This document shows, one piece after another, positions 13,593 through 13,768 of a stretch of DNA of 13,768 bases (its first letter is position 1; the number at the start of each line of letters is the position of its first letter). The notes below the pieces were generated by a model. The model was given only the letters and a program-made list of their open reading frames with translations. It searched no databases and had not been told where the DNA came from. Position numbers and translations under genes: made by a program. The DNA is from Armatimonadaceae bacterium (GTDB lineage: Bacteria; Armatimonadota; Armatimonadia; Armatimonadales; Armatimonadaceae). Location: positions 1 to 13,768 of the forward strand of contig JAUJNC010000107.1 in NCBI GenBank assembly GCA_030446525.1. Direction: 5' to 3'.

Positions 13593-13768
13593 AGCCCCTG
13601 CTCCTGCCGGACCTGACGGACGCCTTCCGCCAGGTTCTTCAGCTTCGTTTTCGCCGCCCAGCGCGCCGTCTGGCTAAGCCCGCAGTCCGGGGCGAAGGAA
13701 AGGCGCTCGGGCGGGGCGAACTGCAGGCAGCGCCGCACGCGCTCGGCGACGTCTTCGGCCGTCTCGAC
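13589..13768 (-). CDS. MetE-like (cobalamin-independent methionine synthase family) C-terminus, partial
   Basis: The last 59 codons of a gene that enters from beyond the right edge. They read ETAEDVAERVRRCLQF, PPERLSFAPDCGLSQTARW and a final helix. The DCGL segment corresponds to the zinc-binding cysteine near the C-terminus of MetE/UROD-like methyltransferases, which activate a thiol for methyl transfer. Whether it is a true methionine synthase or another short MetE-like enzyme cannot be told from this end. Its stop overlaps the MBL gene's ATG, so they form an operon. Confidence 0.82.
   Translation of the reverse strand, partial: VETAEDVAERVRRCLQFAPPERLSFAPDCGLSQTARWAAKTKLKNLAEGVRQVRQEQGL

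Noticed and set aside
12630..13616. Plus-strand open frame of 328 codons
   Set aside because: Antisense to the MBL-fold gene, whose metal ligands are all present on the minus strand.
1..13768. CRISPR arrays, tRNA genes, integrase or transposase genes
   Set aside because: No regularly spaced direct repeats, no tRNA-like T-loop with cloverleaf partner and no DDE/tyrosine recombinase motifs were found on reading both strands by eye.

Overview
The window (13.8 kb) looks like a piece of a chromosome from a GC-rich, environmental, Gram-negative-type bacterium. Several traits suggest a poorly characterised phylum such as Armatimonadota: a DUF1573/redoxin pair with signal peptides, a very large TPR-fused ECF sigma factor, Gfo/Idh and TauD family catabolic genes, and many GTG or no-SD starts. 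That assignment is an inference from gene style only, since no complete phylogenetic marker lies inside the window.

Layout. (1) 1-110: the 3' part of a 5S rRNA followed by a strong intrinsic terminator, so the window opens at the end of an rRNA operon. (2) 111-1233: a structured non-coding stretch, then a small sigma-70-like factor closed by a second strong intrinsic terminator. (3) 1234-6153, plus strand: an export-centred cluster made of a TatA protein, a 521-residue twin-arginine-signal protein with 28 cysteines and Ig/SprB-like repeats, an unrecognised small protein whose 5' end seems broken by a stop codon, a secreted three-domain DUF1573 protein, and a secreted thioredoxin-fold protein with a CSWC site. 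(4) 6207-8015, minus strand: a complete homodimeric ABC exporter. It diverges from (5) 8117-9919, an ECF sigma factor with a TPR array and a beta-rich C-terminal region. (6) 9915-10068: a nested palindromic (REP/MITE-like) element whose outer arms supply the stop codons of both converging genes. (7) 10064-13768, minus strand: the remains of a metabolic operon reading MetE-like, MBL-fold (UlaG-like), [inserted cassette], TauD/TfdA C-terminal remnant, Gfo/Idh/MocA dehydrogenase with a one-base frameshift. The cassette (about 11.25-12.74 kb) holds three small tightly packed genes (one resembling DUF6941) in DNA of about 50% GC, against about 68% in the flanking operon.

How the parts may work together. 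The plus-strand cluster reads as an exporter component next to its probable cargo, followed by two proteins predicted to act outside the cytoplasm, one a thiol-disulfide protein. This is a plausible module for placing and maturing a disulfide-rich surface protein. The minus-strand right half looks like a catabolic or C1-related operon that was cut by a horizontally acquired cassette and has since begun to decay. The two best leads for something undescribed are the Tat cargo cluster and the low-GC three-gene cassette.
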